Below, piece after piece: positions 13,441-14,392 of a stretch of DNA of 14,392 nucleotides. Below the pieces are notes generated by a model that was not told the origin of the DNA, ran no database searches, and was given only the letters and a program-made list of their open reading frames with translations. Where the stretch lies: NCBI GenBank assembly GCA_025463615.1, contig JAODAU010000096.1, positions 1 to 14,392 of the forward strand, given 5' to 3'. This DNA comes from Microbacteriaceae bacterium. Its GTDB lineage: Bacteria > Actinomycetota > Actinomycetes > Actinomycetales > Microbacteriaceae. How positions within the stretch are numbered: position 1 is the first letter of the stretch; the number at the start of each line of letters is the position of its first letter. Both the position numbers and the translations under genes were made by a program.

Positions 13441-13458
13441 CGGGTCGTCTGCGACCCG
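13441..13458 (-). promoter_or_regulatory. Perfect hairpin in the Lrp-gene leader
   Basis: CGGGTCG (13441-13447) and CGACCCG (13452-13458) form a 7-base perfect stem with a 4-base loop, directly ahead of the AAAGG ribosome site of the Lrp-type gene. There is no U-tract, so it is not a standard terminator. It may be an operator or an RNA structure limiting translation. A further dyad GTGATCAC (13427-13434) lies between the ribosome site and the ATG. Confidence 0.5.
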
Positions 13459-13466
13459 GCTTGAGC

Positions 13467-13499
13467 ATTGTGCGCAATCTTATGGCGGTGTCTTGCGCA
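13467..13499. promoter_or_regulatory. Candidate Lrp operator pair in the divergent spacer
   Basis: ATTGTGCGCAAT (13467-13478) is a near-perfect 12-base dyad with one mismatch. Its TGCGCAA (13471-13477) recurs inverted as TTGCGCA (13493-13499), centre to centre 22 bases, about two helical turns. Such phased dyads suit an oligomeric Lrp/AsnC protein bound between its own gene and the divergent target. A minus-strand TAAGAT -10-like element overlaps this region. A second dyad CGAGCA-4-TGCTCG is at 13503-13518. Confidence 0.45.
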
Positions 13500-13531
13500 G
13501 CACGAGCAGCGGTGCTCGGATCATGGGAGTG

Positions 13532-13537
13532 TATATC
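13532..13537 (+). promoter_or_regulatory. Possible -10 element of the AceE/transketolase-like gene
   Basis: TATATC lies 17 bases before the ATG at 13555 and is the only AT-rich hexamer near the start. No good -35 is visible 16-18 bases upstream, where dyad CGAGCA/TGCTCG (13503-13518) sits instead, so regulated or activator-dependent initiation is plausible. Confidence 0.3.
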
Positions 13538-13554
13538 GTAGCTCGGAGGAGCGC

Positions 13555-14392
13555 ATGAGCCTGTTCACCGTCGACCCCCTGGCCGTTCCGCTGCCCTCCG
13601 ACGAGGAGGCCGAGCTCACCCGCATCGAGCGCCGCGTGCTCTGGCTCGCCACGTCGATCATCCATCACGCCAACCGGGTGCGGCCGAACGCCAGCGGCAT
13701 CAAGGTGGGCGGGCACCAGGCATCCAGCGCCTCGCTCGTGACGATCATGACCGCGCTCTGGCTCACCCAGCTGCGCTCCGAGGATCGGGTCTCGGTCAAG
13801 CCGCACGCCTCCCCGGTGCTGCACGCGCTCAACTACCTGTTCGGCTCGCTCGACGAGCGGTACCTCACCACCCTGCGCGAGTTCGGCGGCCTGCAGAGCT
13901 ACCCGAGCCGGTCGAAGGATCCCGATCCGGCCGACTACTCCACCGGCTCGGTGGGCATCGGCGCGACCGCACCGCTCTGGGGAGCGCTGGCTCGGCGCTA
14001 CACCGAGACGCTCTCGGGCACGCCCGGTCGCGGCCGCCAGTACTCGCTGCTCGGCGACGCCGAGCTCGACGAGGGCGCGATCTGGGAGGCCGTGCTCGAC
14101 GTCTCGGTGCAGGACCTCGGCGAGGTCGTCTGGATCGTCGACCTCAACCGCCAGTCGCTCGACCGTGTGGTGCCCAACATCGCGGCGACGAAGATCGAGA
14201 AGCTGTTCGACGCCGCAGGCTGGCAGGTGATCACGGTGAAGTTCGGGCGCTTGCTCGAGGGGCTGATGGCGCGGCCCGGGGGAGACGCGCTGCGCCGCCG
14301 CATCGTGCAGATGACCAACCCCGAGTACCAGCGGCTGCTGCGCTGCTCCGACGAGGAGCTGCGGATGCGGCTGCCGGGCACGGGCGACGACG
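13555..14392 (+). CDS. AceE/transketolase-like thiamine-diphosphate E1 enzyme, 3' truncated by window edge
   Basis: The first 279 residues of a larger ThDP-dependent enzyme of the homodimeric pyruvate dehydrogenase E1/transketolase superfamily. Seen in order are RVRPNASGIKVGGHQASSAS (about 41-60), SVKPHASPVLHALNYL, REFGGLQSYPSRSKDP, STGSVGIGATAPLWGALARR, and the ThDP/Mg2+ motif starting GDAELDEG (D168) and ending DLNRQSLD (N198). AGWQVITVKFG follows. The order parallels AceE, but key stretches differ, for example VGGHQASSAS against the AceE GGHISSFAS type. It may be a separate 2-oxoacid dehydrogenase E1-like group rather than housekeeping pyruvate dehydrogenase. The start ATG has GGAGGA 4 bases upstream. 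The frame is open to the window end. The divergent Lrp-type regulator suggests control by an amino or 2-oxo acid. Confidence 0.88.
   Translation, partial: MSLFTVDPLAVPLPSDEEAELTRIERRVLWLATSIIHHANRVRPNASGIKVGGHQASSASLVTIMTALWLTQLRSEDRVSVKPHASPVLHALNYLFGSLDERYLTTLREFGGLQSYPSRSKDPDPADYSTGSVGIGATAPLWGALARRYTETLSGTPGRGRQYSLLGDAELDEGAIWEAVLDVSVQDLGEVVWIVDLNRQSLDRVVPNIAATKIEKLFDAAGWQVITVKFGRLLEGLMARPGGDALRRRIVQMTNPEYQRLLRCSDEELRMRLPGTGDD

Noticed and set aside
13441..13458. Intrinsic terminator in the lrp leader
   Set aside because: The stem is perfect, but no T-run follows on either strand.
11536..13464. A 642-codon plus-strand frame through the aldehyde dehydrogenase and Lrp genes
   Set aside because: Length reflects high GC; the translation is Arg/Gly-rich and crosses two confident genes in other frames.
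1..14392. tRNA, rRNA, insertion sequence or CRISPR
   Set aside because: No tRNA-like cloverleaf, rRNA segment, transposase frame or spaced repeat was recognised by eye.

Overview
The window is high-GC, gene-dense DNA with GC-rich third codon positions, many 4-base start/stop overlaps and possible leaderless starts. Gene content and style point to a high-GC actinobacterium. Frequent GGATGCC/GGCATCC words and the gene families suggest Microbacteriaceae, but that placement is inference.

Layout. (1) 1-2339: the 3' part of a DeoR-type repressor, then a two-gene unit of a PanE/ApbA-like reductase and a TetR repressor, preceded by two near-identical 19-base operator-like repeats. (2) 2347-3506, minus strand: a small lipoprotein gene and a gene that looks like an in-frame chimera, with the first ~27 residues of a GNAT acetyltransferase joined to an NmrA-like protein that has lost its NAD(P)-binding N-terminus. 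(3) 3507-4811: a palindrome-rich AT-richer spacer, a zinc-ribbon/NERD nuclease-like gene and a CBU_0592-like membrane protein closed by a good intrinsic terminator at 4815-4840. (4) 4862-8631: a five-gene plus-strand operon encoding a secreted two-cysteine protein, a lipoprotein, a MacA-like lipoprotein adaptor, a MacB-like ATPase and an FtsX/MacB permease. The last three genes and the second lipoprotein are joined by overlaps. The adaptor/ATPase junction lies inside a 26-base tandem duplication. (5) 8669-12958: a divergent catabolic cluster. On the minus strand are an alpha/beta hydrolase and an SDR dehydrogenase; on the plus strand are a gamma-resorcylate-decarboxylase-like amidohydrolase and an aromatic-type aldehyde dehydrogenase. 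The two arms share one short promoter region with overlapping -10 elements. (6) 12955-14392: an Lrp/AsnC regulator divergent from the 5' part of an AceE/transketolase-like thiamine-diphosphate enzyme that runs off the window.

How the genes may work together. The operon in (4) reads as a monoderm MacAB-type export or envelope system dedicated to, or accompanied by, two small exported proteins, and is the best candidate for an undescribed system here. The cluster in (5) plausibly oxidises an aromatic aldehyde to its acid and decarboxylates it, with the hydrolase and SDR acting before or after. The Lrp regulator in (6) probably controls itself and the neighbouring 2-oxoacid/transketolase-like enzyme. 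No tRNA, rRNA, CRISPR array or insertion sequence was seen, and no gene-free stretch exceeds 300 bases.
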